Shown here: in pieces, positions 6,592 to 6,666 of the stretch
Layout: each line of letters starts with the position of its first letter
Position numbering within the stretch: the stretch's first letter is position 1
Assembly (NCBI GenBank): GCA_903944555.1
Contig: CAJASG010000282.1
Coordinates: forward strand, 1-6,666
From: an uncultured beta proteobacterium
Lineage (GTDB): Bacteria > Pseudomonadota > Gammaproteobacteria > Burkholderiales > Burkholderiaceae_C
DNA length: 6,666 bases
Reading direction: 5' to 3'
The notes under the pieces: generated by a model
The model's input: only the letters and a program-made list of their open reading frames with translations
The model's database searches: none
What the model was told of the DNA's origin: nothing
Made by a program: the position numbers and the translations under genes

Positions 6592-6666
6592 TTACAGCAC
6601 TTCAAAAACGCCCGCTGCGCCCATGCCGCCACCGATACACATGGTGACGCACACGCGCTTGGCGCC
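6592..6666 (-). CDS. Acetyl-CoA acyltransferase (thiolase), C-terminal end only
   Basis: Only the last 24 codons and the TAA stop (6594-6592) are in the window; the rest lies to the right. The peptide runs GAKRVCVTMCIGGGMGAAG and ends VFEVL. The MCIGGGMGAA motif is the C-terminal thiolase signature. Its cysteine (tenth visible residue) corresponds to the second active-site Cys, which acts as proton donor/acceptor in thiolytic cleavage or condensation of acyl-CoA. In beta-oxidation this enzyme releases acetyl-CoA from 3-ketoacyl-CoA. The neighbouring acyl-CoA dehydrogenase on the same strand supports a degradative rather than polyhydroxyalkanoate-synthetic role, but the visible part cannot separate the two. 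Confidence 0.9.
   Translation of the reverse strand, partial: GAKRVCVTMCIGGGMGAAGVFEVL

Noticed and set aside
1..6666. CRISPR array, tRNA/rRNA gene, insertion sequence, phage or defence system
   Set aside because: I saw no regularly spaced direct repeats, cloverleaf, transposase or known defence domain. The genes are ordinary metabolic, chemotaxis and surface-protein families.

Overview
The window looks like chromosomal DNA of a betaproteobacterium, probably a Comamonadaceae member of the Rhodoferax/Polaromonas kind. I infer this from the family character of the proteins (a long acyl-CoA dehydrogenase next to a thiolase ending in a CIGGGMGAAG-type motif, and an exosortase-type PEP-CTERM protein) and from the fairly GC-rich coding style. 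No database search was possible.

Layout, left to right. Bases 1-1425 (+) hold the 3' part of a secreted, repeat-containing protein ending in a PEP-CTERM sorting signal; its start lies left of the window. Bases 1426-1834 contain no intact gene, but they carry inverted repeats and, on the minus strand, a decayed fragment of a chemoreceptor signalling domain. Everything to the right is on the minus strand: an HDOD-domain signalling protein (1835-2713), a transmembrane methyl-accepting chemotaxis protein (2841-4451), a roughly 200-base spacer with a dyad-symmetric site, a 616-residue acyl-CoA dehydrogenase (4648-6498), a strong intrinsic terminator (about 6523-6564), and the last 24 codons of a thiolase (6592-6666).

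There are three functional blocks. The thiolase and acyl-CoA dehydrogenase belong to fatty-acid/acyl-CoA beta-oxidation. They are separated by a clear terminator that leaves only about 24 bases before the dehydrogenase start, so that gene may depend on read-through. The chemoreceptor and HDOD protein form a co-oriented sensory pair (gap 127 bases), followed by a receptor relic, which suggests a larger receptor cluster in the past. The PEP-CTERM gene converges on this block and is functionally separate, being a cell-surface or exopolysaccharide-associated protein.

I found no RNA gene, CRISPR array, insertion sequence or defence system, and nothing that amounts to a new multi-gene system. The most informative unexplained items are the receptor relic, the internal repeat of the PEP-CTERM protein, the terminator inside the beta-oxidation pair and the coding-like in-frame stretch after the dehydrogenase stop.
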